Positions 9,735-19,540 of a stretch of DNA of 64,000 bases are shown here, one piece after another. How positions within the stretch are numbered: the stretch's first letter is position 1; every line of letters begins with the position of its first letter. Below the pieces are notes generated by a model. The model was not told where the DNA came from, did no database searches, and saw nothing but the letters and a program-made list of their open reading frames with translations. This stretch comes from Flavobacteriaceae bacterium. Its GTDB lineage: Bacteria > Bacteroidota > Bacteroidia > Flavobacteriales > Flavobacteriaceae. The position numbers and the translations under genes are program-made. The DNA is taken from contig JABHSQ010000011.1 of NCBI GenBank assembly GCA_018669795.1, positions 62,001-126,000 on the forward strand, given 5' to 3'.

Positions 9735-10232
9735 ATGAAAAAATTAGTATTAATTTTTAGCTTACTTCTAATATTTAACATAAACGCTCAAGACAATATT
9801 CCAAATATTGATATAAAAACAATAGATGGGAAAACTTTAAATATTCAGGAAGCTACCAATAAAGATAATCTTGTTATTGTATCCCTTTGGGCAACTTGGT
9901 GTGTGCCTTGCATTAAAGAATTAGATGCAATTAGTGATGTATATGATGAATGGCAGGAAGAAACAGGTGTAGAATTAATTGCTGTATCTGTAGATGATAG
10001 CCGTACTGTAAAAAGAGTAAAAGCTTTAATTAATGGTAAAGGATGGGACTATCAAGTATTGCTTGATACAAACAACGATTTAAAACGTGCTCTTGGCGCA
10101 TCTACTGTACCCCTTACTATTTTAATTAAAGATAATAAAATTGTATCCAGACATTCTGGATACAGCCCAGGATCTGAAGATGAGCTTTACGAAAAAATTA
10201 AAGAGCTTTCTTCCGAAAGTAATTTAAAATAA
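9735..10232 (+). CDS. TlpA/ResA-type thiol:disulfide oxidoreductase
   Basis: Signal peptide; VSLWATWCVPCIKEL active site, cis-Pro region TVPLTILI. Confidence 0.92.
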   Translation: MKKLVLIFSLLLIFNINAQDNIPNIDIKTIDGKTLNIQEATNKDNLVIVSLWATWCVPCIKELDAISDVYDEWQEETGVELIAVSVDDSRTVKRVKALINGKGWDYQVLLDTNNDLKRALGASTVPLTILIKDNKIVSRHSGYSPGSEDELYEKIKELSSESNLK

Positions 10233-10252
10233 CATAACCAACCAATTTTTTA

Positions 10253-11899
10253 ATGAAAAAAATAATACTATGTGTTGCTATTTTATATAGTGGATTCACA
10301 TTCGCACAAGATGGAGGCTATTTTTTTGGAGGATTTGAATCAAATTCTCAATGGCTTTTAGATGATGAAGGGCTTAATTTTATAGCCCCTGAAGATCAAT
10401 TTAGATCAAATAATTATTTTAGATTAGACTATAATTTAGGTAAATTCACTGCGGGTGCTCAATACGAAACATATCTTCCAGCTGCTCTATTAGGTTATGC
10501 CCCTATTTATAATGGAAATAATGGAATAGGAACTTATTACTTAAATTTCAAACACAAAACATTAGATCTTACAGCTGGTTATTTTTACGAACAATTTGGT
10601 AACGGATTAATACTACGCAGTTTTGAAGATCGTCAACTTGGAATTAACAATGCAATGAAAGGTGTACGTGTTATTTTTACTCCATTAGATTATTTGAATT
10701 TTACTGGTGTTTATGGAAAAACCAGAAATGGATTTGATGTTTCTGAAGGAATTACTCAAGGTATTGATGCAAATTTAGATATTAGTGAAGCTTTAAAAAT
10801 AGAAGAAATTGAACTGAGTATTGGCGCTAGTTATGTTGGCAGATACCAAAGTAGTGGCACTAATGATAGCATACCAAGTAACGTAAATGCTTATGGGGGA
10901 AGGTTTAATTTTGTAGCTGGTGATTTTTATGGAGGTATTGAAGCTATTGCGAAAGGTCCAGATGTAATTGCAAATGAAGGACAAATATCATCAAACAAAT
11001 TATATGATGGTACCGCTATGCAAGTAGACTTAGGTTATGCAAGAAAAGGCTTGGGTGTTAACGCAACCTTTAGAAGATTAGAAAACTTTTCGTTTTATGC
11101 AGATCGTCTAGCGGAAGGAAATGTTTATAACCAAGAACTAATTAGCTATACTCCTGCATTAACCAAACAACAAGATTATATGCTAACCAATATATATGTA
11201 TATAATGCCCAACCAAGATTAATTATTGAAAGTTATGACCAAAGAGCTGGTGAAGTTGGTGCTCAAGTCGATTTATATTACAAGATTAAAAATGGGACTG
11301 CTTTAGGAGGAAAATATGGAACAAAAGTAGCTGGTAACTTTTCTTACTGGGCTGGATTAGATGCTGAATATAATATTGAAAATCGCTGGTATGAAGCTAA
11401 ATTCATCGGTAAAGGTCCTAAACTATTTAGAGATTTAAGCATTGAAGTAAAGAAGAAACTAAGCAAAAAATGGAGTACGGTAGCAACGTTTCAAAATGTT
11501 ATTGTTGACAAAGGAATTGTTTACGGAGGAGCACTTGAAGATGAAGAGAATATAAAAGCTTCAATTGCTGTTTTAGAAGGTACTTATAAGTTTGAAGGTA
11601 GTAAATCTACTCGATTAGTACTACAACATTTATGGGCAGAAAAAGACAGGAAAAATTGGGTTGCAGGAGTTTTAGAATATAATTTTAACTCAAATTTTGC
11701 TTTATATATTGCTGACAATTGGAATTATGGAGACACAGATATACACTATTATAGTGTAGGAGGAAGTTACTCTAAAGGTAGAACTAGATTGGGAGTTAAT
11801 TACGGCCGACAAAGAGGGGGTTTAATTTGTGTGGGAGGAGTATGTAGATATGTTCCTGAAAATACAGGTGTTACTGCCAACCTAACAGTTTCTTTCTAA
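10253..11899 (+). CDS. Outer-membrane beta-barrel protein, DUF6029-like
   Basis: Signal peptide; alternating beta pattern; C-terminal GVTANLTVSF ending in Phe; 20 bp after tlpA-like gene. Confidence 0.65.
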   Translation: MKKIILCVAILYSGFTFAQDGGYFFGGFESNSQWLLDDEGLNFIAPEDQFRSNNYFRLDYNLGKFTAGAQYETYLPAALLGYAPIYNGNNGIGTYYLNFKHKTLDLTAGYFYEQFGNGLILRSFEDRQLGINNAMKGVRVIFTPLDYLNFTGVYGKTRNGFDVSEGITQGIDANLDISEALKIEEIELSIGASYVGRYQSSGTNDSIPSNVNAYGGRFNFVAGDFYGGIEAIAKGPDVIANEGQISSNKLYDGTAMQVDLGYARKGLGVNATFRRLENFSFYADRLAEGNVYNQELISYTPALTKQQDYMLTNIYVYNAQPRLIIESYDQRAGEVGAQVDLYYKIKNGTALGGKYGTKVAGNFSYWAGLDAEYNIENRWYEAKFIGKGPKLFRDLSIEVKKKLSKKWSTVATFQNVIVDKGIVYGGALEDEENIKASIAVLEGTYKFEGSKSTRLVLQHLWAEKDRKNWVAGVLEYNFNSNFALYIADNWNYGDTDIHYYSVGGSYSKGRTRLGVNYGRQRGGLICVGGVCRYVPENTGVTANLTVSF

Positions 11900-12066
11900 G
11901 AAATAGACTTAAAATTTAGCCCTTTTTTATATTGCTTTACAGACCTAAAAATACTTATCCAGGGTAATCACCTTTTAAGTATGGATTATTAAAAAAAGAT
12001 TTTAAAACAGCAATGATTTGCTCTTAATTAAACCATCAAGTTTTGAAAGGGAGTCAATACTAATAA

Positions 12067-12102
12067 AAAAAACTCTGAGGAATTAATTTCTCAGAGTTTT
12101 TA
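12067..12102. terminator. Intrinsic terminator
   Basis: AAAAAACTCTGAG...CTCAGAGTTTTT stem-loop between convergent genes. Confidence 0.85.
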
Positions 12103-12129
12103 AGTATACATTAAATAATAAATAAGTGA

Positions 12130-12846
12130 TTATTTTTTAACAACTTTAATAGTTTTTGATGTCCCCTCATCATTACTAAATTTAACAATATACATTTGAG
12201 AACTTAAATTAGACATATTAATTAATTGTTGCCCAATGTTAATTTTCTGACTATTAACTAATTTTCCTTGGAGGCTATAAATTTCCATATTTAATTCTTC
12301 AACAGTATTTACTTGCATATTATTTAATATAACAGTAGAAGCAACGATTATATCCAACTCATTAGCATCATTAATACCTAATATTGGATTATATCGGTAA
12401 GTAAAACTTAAGCTATTGCCTATATCGTTACCTTCAGAATCTGTTTCGTAAAATCTAAAAATATAATCTTGAATTTCAGTTCCTTCTATAGTATTTGCAA
12501 AATGATTACCTTCAGGTGTAGTTCCCCCTGATGCTATTGTTATAAATTCTGGTGCAGCAGGCACTGTTTGTCCAACTATCAAATCAATATAACATTGACC
12601 AAAACATAATTCAAAACCAGCTCCCGTAGCATTTATAGCATCAACAAATTCAATTCTCATGTAAATTTCATTAGAATCATTGTTAGTAATATAGTATTCC
12701 AATGAACCATTAGGCACTCCATAATCACTAAATTCAACAACCATTCCATCAGTAATTACATTACCGTCATGGTCTTCAACCACATATTGGGCGTTCATAC
12801 TGAAAGTTACAAATAATACAACTAATAATAGTAAAGTCTTTTTCAT
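12130..12846 (-). CDS. Secreted protein with T9SS type A sorting domain
   Basis: Signal peptide MKKTLLLLVVLFVTFSMNAQ; C-terminus EIYSLQGKLV...MYIVKFSNDEGTSKTIKVVKK. Confidence 0.83.
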   Translation of the reverse strand: MKKTLLLLVVLFVTFSMNAQYVVEDHDGNVITDGMVVEFSDYGVPNGSLEYYITNNDSNEIYMRIEFVDAINATGAGFELCFGQCYIDLIVGQTVPAAPEFITIASGGTTPEGNHFANTIEGTEIQDYIFRFYETDSEGNDIGNSLSFTYRYNPILGINDANELDIIVASTVILNNMQVNTVEELNMEIYSLQGKLVNSQKINIGQQLINMSNLSSQMYIVKFSNDEGTSKTIKVVKK

Positions 12847-13182
12847 TTTTAATTTTTTTTATTAATATCTTGGAAAGGTAAAATAAAGTTTTTAATTTTT
12901 CTACACAAAATTATGAAATAATTATTCTCATCCAGCAAGTAATTGTTTCTAGTTATTAATTTGTTTGATTTAGCTAATTTTAGTGCGTGATTAAATAATA
13001 TGCTAAAACATAAAGAAATATGCTGTATCCGAAAGAAAGATTACAAATAAATTTTTTTTTTAAACTTATGTCAGTAACTCTTCTAATTTGGGTTATTAAA
13101 AATTGCTTGCTTAATGAGATTACTTTTTTTACTGAAACAAGCTAAAACAGATAATTTTATTTTATATTTATAGGCTATTAAA

Positions 13183-13236
13183 AAAAATAAAAATAAAAAT
13201 AAAAATAAAAATAAAAATGAAAATGAAAATGAAAAT
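13183..13236 (+). repeat. Hexanucleotide tandem repeat (AAAAAT)x6 then (GAAAAT)x3 spanning a start codon
   Basis: Exact 6-bp periodicity read over 54 bp; annotated ATG at 13217-13219 lies within it. Confidence 0.95.
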
Positions 13237-14893
13237 ATTTACAAGTACAATGTTTACCTTTATTACACTAGCAATATTTGGTCAAACTATTCCCGTAAGC
13301 ACAGAACCAGAGTTAAAAAATGTTGTTTTAGAGGAGTATACAGGAATTTATTGTACTTATTGTCCAGATGGACATGCTATCGCTGCAGCAATACAGGAAA
13401 ATAACCCTGGCAGGGTTAATCTTATTAATATACACGTTGGTGGATATTCAAACCCTAGTGGTGGTGATCCAGACTTTAGAACTCCTTTTGGAACAGCAAT
13501 TGCTGCTGAAGCAGGTGTGCCATTTTACCCTTCTGGTAGTATTAATCGACGTAGCTGGAATGGCGGCGCATCTGCCATAGGAAGAGGTGAGTGGAATTCA
13601 AAAGCTAATATTATAATGGATGAAGTCTCTAATGTAAACGTTGGAGTTGAAGCAGACATTAATGTTCAAAACAATCTATTAACTGTCCATGTAGAGGCAT
13701 ATTACACCTCAGATAGCACTGATAACACGAATTTTTTAAACATTGCATTGTTACAAAATAATACATTAGGACCACAAACTGGTGGAGGCCAAGGTGATGA
13801 ATACAACCATATGCATAGACTAGTTTGGTTAATAACTGGACAATGGGGAGAAACTATATCGACAACAACGGCAGGAACATTTATAGATGAAACATATACT
13901 TACAGCATTCCAGATAATTATAATGGAGTTGCAACAAATATTGCAAATTTAGAAGTAGTTGCTTTTATAACAGAAACGCACCAAGATGCACCTTCTGGAG
14001 CTAGAGCTTACCCTGCCTATTCTAATTTTGAATATGGAAATAATGCTAGGATTAAATATGTAAATAATATTTTACCTCAATGTGGATTTGATATAACTCC
14101 AACTGTTAATATTGAGAATTTTGGAGAAAATGAGCTTACGGATATTGAAATAACTTACTCTGTTAATGGAGGAAGTACTCAGGTTTATAATTGGAATGGT
14201 TTACTATTTTCATTACAAAACGAATCCATAGAACTTCCAGCTATTTCTTACACAACTGAGGAAATTAATACGATTAATATTTCTATCTCAGATGATGATG
14301 ATAATACAGATAACCAAATAGCTTATGAGTTCAATATTGCTGAAGAATTTTCAAATACTGTTAATTTGATTTTAAATACTGATAATGCAGGAAGTCAATG
14401 TACTTGGGACTTAACAAACTCAAATGGCGAGGTATTATACAGTGGAGGCCCATATGAAAACAACGAAAATATCCAAGAAACATTTGAGTTAGTTCACGAT
14501 TGTTACAAATTTAGGATTTTTGACAGTGCAGGAAATGGAGGTGGATCTATCGTTTTATATGATTCTGAAAACGAAATTGTATATAGTTCAGCAGGTAATT
14601 ATGATGAAGGAGACGAGGTTTCTTTTAGAACAATGGAAAATTTAAGTATAAATGACAACAATTTACAAAATGTTATTATATACCCTAACCCAACAAAATC
14701 TATTTTAAATATTGAAAACGCAGAAAACTCAATGATTGAAATTTATGATTTATTAGGAAGAGTTGTTTTATCTGAAAATAATATCTCTCTTAACAAACAG
14801 TTAAACGTTTCAAGTTTATCTATTGGAACTTACTTAATTAAAATTTCAAATAACGGTCAAATTAAAACAGATAAATTTATTATTAACAGATAA
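13217..14893 (+). CDS. Omp28-like thioredoxin-fold protein with T9SS C-terminal sorting domain
   Basis: VLEEYTGIYCTYCPDGHA motif; C-terminus YPNPTKSILNIENAENSMIEIYDLLGRVV...GTYLIKIS. Confidence 0.85.
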   Translation: MKMKMKIFTSTMFTFITLAIFGQTIPVSTEPELKNVVLEEYTGIYCTYCPDGHAIAAAIQENNPGRVNLINIHVGGYSNPSGGDPDFRTPFGTAIAAEAGVPFYPSGSINRRSWNGGASAIGRGEWNSKANIIMDEVSNVNVGVEADINVQNNLLTVHVEAYYTSDSTDNTNFLNIALLQNNTLGPQTGGGQGDEYNHMHRLVWLITGQWGETISTTTAGTFIDETYTYSIPDNYNGVATNIANLEVVAFITETHQDAPSGARAYPAYSNFEYGNNARIKYVNNILPQCGFDITPTVNIENFGENELTDIEITYSVNGGSTQVYNWNGLLFSLQNESIELPAISYTTEEINTINISISDDDDNTDNQIAYEFNIAEEFSNTVNLILNTDNAGSQCTWDLTNSNGEVLYSGGPYENNENIQETFELVHDCYKFRIFDSAGNGGGSIVLYDSENEIVYSSAGNYDEGDEVSFRTMENLSINDNNLQNVIIYPNPTKSILNIENAENSMIEIYDLLGRVVLSENNISLNKQLNVSSLSIGTYLIKISNNGQIKTDKFIINR

Positions 14894-14906
14894 TAATAAA
14901 TTTTAA

Positions 14907-14944
14907 TAAAAAAAGCTCCAAAGAATACTTCGGAGCTTTTTTTA
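14907..14944. terminator. Intrinsic terminator, between convergent genes
   Basis: AAAAAGCTCC...GGAGCTTTTTTT. Confidence 0.88.
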
Positions 14945-15583
14945 TTAATTCTTTTCTTTTTTGAATTTCAAAGGCAAATAAACAACAGTTTTGGTTTCAA
15001 AAAATTCTTCCTCAAAAAAATCTCCTAAAGGGTAAATTTTAGATTTTGGAAACAATAATAATTCTTCAGTAAGATCTCCTCCTTTTAAATAAAGGATACC
15101 ATTTTTTAATTTATGATTATTTTTTTTTGCAACAGAATATTTAACCCATCGTGCAAAAGTTTCCATTTGAGCAACTGCTCTACTGATTATAAAATCATAT
15201 TGATCATTAATTGTTTCTACTCTTCCATTTGTAGATTTTACATTCTGGAGATTTAATCCTTCCACCACTTCATTTACTACTTTAATTTTCTTTGCAATAC
15301 TATCAACTAAATGAAACTGTACTTCAGGAAAAAGAATTGCTAAAGGAATCCCAGGAAAACCTCCACCAGTTCCAACATCTAATATTTTTGATCCAGATTG
15401 GAATGGCATTACCTTTGAAATCCCTAAAGAATGCAATACATGACGTAAATATAGTTCATCGATATCCTTCCTAGAAACTACATTAATTTTTAAGTTCCAA
15501 TCTTTATACAAACCTTTTAATTGTTCAAATTGTTTTATCTGTAGATCTGTTAAATCTGGAAAGTATTTTTGTATTAATTTCAT
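14945..15583 (-). CDS. rsmG: 16S rRNA (guanine-527-N7)-methyltransferase RsmG
   Basis: KILDVGTGGGFPGIPLAILFPEV SAM motif; SRAVAQMETFARW. Confidence 0.93.
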   Translation of the reverse strand: MKLIQKYFPDLTDLQIKQFEQLKGLYKDWNLKINVVSRKDIDELYLRHVLHSLGISKVMPFQSGSKILDVGTGGGFPGIPLAILFPEVQFHLVDSIAKKIKVVNEVVEGLNLQNVKSTNGRVETINDQYDFIISRAVAQMETFARWVKYSVAKKNNHKLKNGILYLKGGDLTEELLLFPKSKIYPLGDFFEEEFFETKTVVYLPLKFKKEKN

Positions 15584-15706
15584 AATAAATAATATTCTGT
15601 AAAAGTAACTTATCTTTGTTAAAAAATAACATTAAGAATTATACGTTATTCATTTAAGAAACGTAATTTTGCATATTAATAGACCCCTAATTAAAAAATA
15701 ATTATT

Positions 15707-16807
15707 TTGAGCCATAAACAAGTAACTTTCTCTAGGTCAGATTCTACAAAGTTTTTTAAAACTTTAAATAAAAGAGTAAACCAATATTTTAAAGAAAACA
15801 ACATCGTTAAAACTGGAAATTGGAAATTATATACTAAAGCCATTGTAATGTTTTCATTGTTTTTTATTCCTTTAATATTAATTTTAACGATAGCTATGCC
15901 ACAATGGGCATTATTACTATTAACTGTTGTTATAGGAATTGGGATGGCTGGCGTAGGGATGAATGTCATGCATGACAGTAATCACGATGCGTTTTCAAGT
16001 AAAAAATGGGTAAATAAATTAATGGGGAGTAGTATTTATATTTTAGCAGGCAATGTTTACAACTGGAAAGTACAGCACAATGTTCTGCATCATACCTTTA
16101 CAAACATTCAAGGGCAAGACGAAGATATAGACGCTGGCAGAGTTATTCGCTTTTCAAAACATTCAAAATGGATTAATATTCATAAGTTTCAAAAATTTTA
16201 TTCTTTTTTCCTTTATGGACTATTAACTATCAATTGGGCAATTACTACCGATTTCAAACAAATGAACAGTTATTTAAAGCGTAAATTATCTTATGGAAAG
16301 TTTCCCAATCCTGCTACAGAATGGACTAAGCTTATAATATCTAAAGTTATTTATTATGCGGTTTGGATTGTTTTACCAATTTTAGTTTTAGACATTGCTT
16401 GGTGGAAAGTATTAATAGGTTTCTTTGTAATGCATTACACCGCAGGAATAATATTAAGTGTTGTTTTCCAACTGGCACATGTGGTTCCTAAAACGGAAAT
16501 GCCATTACCAGACGAAAACGGAAATATGAAACACTCTTGGGCAATGCACCAGTTTTATACTACTTCGAATTTCGCTCCTACTAATAAAGTTGTTTCTTGG
16601 TATACCGGTGGCTTAAACCATCAAGTAGAGCATCACGTATTTCCTCATATATCACACATTCATTATGGAAAAATAGCTAAAATTGTTAAAGAAACTGCCC
16701 TAGAGTTTAATTTACCCTACAATGAATACAAAACTACAAGGGAAGCAATTTTAGAGCATTTTAGACAATTAAAATCATTAGGCAATGAGCCAACATTAGC
16801 AGTATAG
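15707..16807 (+). CDS. Fatty acid (acyl-CoA) desaturase, front-end type
   Basis: TTG start; histidine boxes HDSNHD, HNVLHHTF, HQVEHHVFPH. Confidence 0.88.
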   Translation: MSHKQVTFSRSDSTKFFKTLNKRVNQYFKENNIVKTGNWKLYTKAIVMFSLFFIPLILILTIAMPQWALLLLTVVIGIGMAGVGMNVMHDSNHDAFSSKKWVNKLMGSSIYILAGNVYNWKVQHNVLHHTFTNIQGQDEDIDAGRVIRFSKHSKWINIHKFQKFYSFFLYGLLTINWAITTDFKQMNSYLKRKLSYGKFPNPATEWTKLIISKVIYYAVWIVLPILVLDIAWWKVLIGFFVMHYTAGIILSVVFQLAHVVPKTEMPLPDENGNMKHSWAMHQFYTTSNFAPTNKVVSWYTGGLNHQVEHHVFPHISHIHYGKIAKIVKETALEFNLPYNEYKTTREAILEHFRQLKSLGNEPTLAV

Positions 16808-16814
16808 TTTTATC

Positions 16815-18002
16815 ATGAATCCGAACCTTTCTAAACGAATCAATGCAATGGCAACTTCTGCCACTTTAGCGATGGCTGCGAAAGCCAGAGAATTAAGAGA
16901 AGAAGGAAAAGATATAATAGGATTAAGTCTTGGTGAACCCGATTTTAATGTACCAGATTTCGTTAAAGATGCAGCCATTAATGCAGTACATCAAAATTAC
17001 CATTCTTACACACCAGTGGATGGCTATGTTGATTTAAAAAAAGCTATTATCACCAAGTTTAAACGCGATAACCATTTAAATTATAAACCCAATCAAATTG
17101 TTGTTTCTACTGGAGCTAAGCAGTCACTTGCTAACCTAGCAATGGTATTATTAAACGAAGGAGACGAAGTGTTGCTTCCTGCACCTTATTGGGTAAGCTA
17201 TAGTGATATTAGCAAATTAGCAGGAGGAGTACCAGTTGAAATTCCAACCTCAATTGAATCTGATTTTAAAATAACTCCAGAAAGTTTAAAAGCAGCTATC
17301 ACACCAAAAACAAAAATGATGATTTACAGTTCTCCTTGTAATCCAAGTGGATCTGTTTACTCTAAACAAGAATTACGTGCATTGGCTGATGTTTTAGTTG
17401 ATTTTCCACATATAATTGTGATTAGCGATGAGATATACGAGCATATAAATTTTACAGAAAACCATGCCTCTATGGCTGTTTTCGAAGATATGTATGATAG
17501 AACTGTTGTTGTTAATGGAGTTTCAAAAGCATATTCAATGACCGGATGGCGTATAGGATACATTGGAGGTCCAGAATGGATCGCCCGTGCTTGTAATAAA
17601 ATGCAGGGGCAGATTACTAGTGGAGCTAATTGTATTGCGCAACGAGCAACTATTACTGCCCTTGAGAGTTCTCCGAGTAAAATACAGTATATGGTTGATG
17701 CTTTTAAAGAACGTCGGACATTAATACTTGGCTTACTATCTGAAATTCCAGGATTTAAAACCAACCAACCACAAGGGGCTTTTTATGTATTCCCCGATAT
17801 TTCATATTTCTTCGGAAAAGAACTTCAAGGAGTTAAGATTAATAATGCTTCAGATTTATCAATGTATTTATTAGAAAAGGCTAATGTAGCTACCGTAACT
17901 GGAGATGCATTTGGCAGCCCTAATTGTATTCGTATTTCGTATGCTGCTTCTGAGGAAAATATTATTGAAGCACTAAAAAGAATAAAAAAAGCACTTACAT
18001 AA
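16815..18002 (+). CDS. Class I/II aminotransferase, aspartate aminotransferase-like
   Basis: GLSLGEPDFNVP, SSPCNPSG, SKAYSMTGWRIGY. Confidence 0.9.
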   Translation: MNPNLSKRINAMATSATLAMAAKARELREEGKDIIGLSLGEPDFNVPDFVKDAAINAVHQNYHSYTPVDGYVDLKKAIITKFKRDNHLNYKPNQIVVSTGAKQSLANLAMVLLNEGDEVLLPAPYWVSYSDISKLAGGVPVEIPTSIESDFKITPESLKAAITPKTKMMIYSSPCNPSGSVYSKQELRALADVLVDFPHIIVISDEIYEHINFTENHASMAVFEDMYDRTVVVNGVSKAYSMTGWRIGYIGGPEWIARACNKMQGQITSGANCIAQRATITALESSPSKIQYMVDAFKERRTLILGLLSEIPGFKTNQPQGAFYVFPDISYFFGKELQGVKINNASDLSMYLLEKANVATVTGDAFGSPNCIRISYAASEENIIEALKRIKKALT

Positions 18003-18034
18003 TTTTTTAAAAAACAGATTATATATAAACTTAT

Positions 18035-19540
18035 TTATCTATTTCTCCAGAAATAAGGAGTTAATAATATTAAAACAGTAAATAGTTCCAAACGCCCTAT
18101 TAACATTAAAAAAGCTGACCACCATTTAGCTGGGTTAGATAACGACGCGTAATTATTAACAGGTCCTAAATCGCCTAGGGCAGGTCCAATATTCCCTAAA
18201 CTAGAAGCAGCTCCACCTAATGCAGTTTGAAAATCTAATCCCAGTAGTGAAAAGACTAATACTCCTATTATAAAAGACAAAAAGTAGAGTATAAAAAATC
18301 CAAGTATATTAAATACAATAGATTGCGGAACCGATTTTGTATTATACCTTACTGGCAATACAGCTCTGGGATGTAAAGAACGTTTAAACTCAATTAATCC
18401 ATTTTTTATTAATATAATATGGCGTACTATTTTTATACCACCAGCAGTCGACCCAGCAGATCCACCCAAGAACATAAGTCCAAAAAAGAATACTGTTAAA
18501 AAAGGAGTCCACAAGGTATAATCTGCACTTACAAAACCAGTTGTCGATATAATTGCTATTACTTGAAAAGCACTATGTCTTAATGCACTCTCATACCTTC
18601 CCCAAACCATAGAATGATTTAAAGTTGATTGGGTAATATCTGTTTGAAAATAAATAATTAAAGAAACCATTATTGTGAAAATAATAATAGAAATAGCATA
18701 AAACTTAAATTCTTCATCATGTAAAATCTTGCTAAACTTCGTTTTAAAAGCAAAATAACTTAAGACGAAATTAGTTCCCGCTAAAAACATAAAAACAATA
18801 ACGATATACTGTATTAAAGGCTGATCATTCCAATAAGCCATACTTGTATTTTTTGTTGAAAAACCACCAGTACTTATAGTACTTAACGAATGATTAATAG
18901 CATCAAACATACTCATTCCTGCTAACTTTAGTAATATGGTTTCTGCAACGGTATACCCTACATAAATTAACCATAGTCTTTTTGCAGTATCTGTTATTCT
19001 AGGATGTAATTTATCACTTCTAGGACCAGGAGCTTCAGCAGCAAATAATTCCATACCTCCAATTCCTAATAATGGTAATATAGCAATGGTTAATACTATA
19101 ATCCCCATCCCTCCTATCCAATGTGTAATACTTCTCCAAAATAACACACCATAAGGAATGCTTTCTATGTCATTTAAAATGGAGGCACCAGTTGTGGTAT
19201 ATCCACTTATTGTTTCAAAAAAAGCATCTGTAAAGCTAGGAATAGCACCTGTAATAATATAGGGTAAGGTTCCAACTAATGACATAAAGATCCAACCAAA
19301 AGTAACAATTACATAGCCATCTCTTTTTTGAAGTTCTTTTCGTTTATTTTTTGTAGCAAACATTATAACTCCCCCTAAAAAAATAGTTATAACACTTGCT
19401 TCTAGCATTTCAGCAGCTACTCCATCAGAGTAATAATAACTTACAAAAGTAGCTAAAAGCATAAACCCACCGTTTACCCCGATAAGCAAGCCCATTAAAT
19501 GGAAAATAATTTTATAATTGAGTTTTACATATGAACTCAT
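18035..19540 (-). CDS. trkH: TrkH family potassium uptake protein
   Basis: Multi-TM; SGYTTTGASI and ISTTGF/STGGFS selectivity-filter-like repeats; likely start at 19540 overlapping trkA stop. Confidence 0.92.
   Translation of the reverse strand: MSSYVKLNYKIIFHLMGLLIGVNGGFMLLATFVSYYYSDGVAAEMLEASVITIFLGGVIMFATKNKRKELQKRDGYVIVTFGWIFMSLVGTLPYIITGAIPSFTDAFFETISGYTTTGASILNDIESIPYGVLFWRSITHWIGGMGIIVLTIAILPLLGIGGMELFAAEAPGPRSDKLHPRITDTAKRLWLIYVGYTVAETILLKLAGMSMFDAINHSLSTISTGGFSTKNTSMAYWNDQPLIQYIVIVFMFLAGTNFVLSYFAFKTKFSKILHDEEFKFYAISIIIFTIMVSLIIYFQTDITQSTLNHSMVWGRYESALRHSAFQVIAIISTTGFVSADYTLWTPFLTVFFFGLMFLGGSAGSTAGGIKIVRHIILIKNGLIEFKRSLHPRAVLPVRYNTKSVPQSIVFNILGFFILYFLSFIIGVLVFSLLGLDFQTALGGAASSLGNIGPALGDLGPVNNYASLSNPAKWWSAFLMLIGRLELFTVLILLTPYFWRNR

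Noticed and set aside
11900-12066. Possible remnant coding sequence after the DUF6029-like gene
   Set aside because: Frames contain multiple stops and I could not match the translation to any family.
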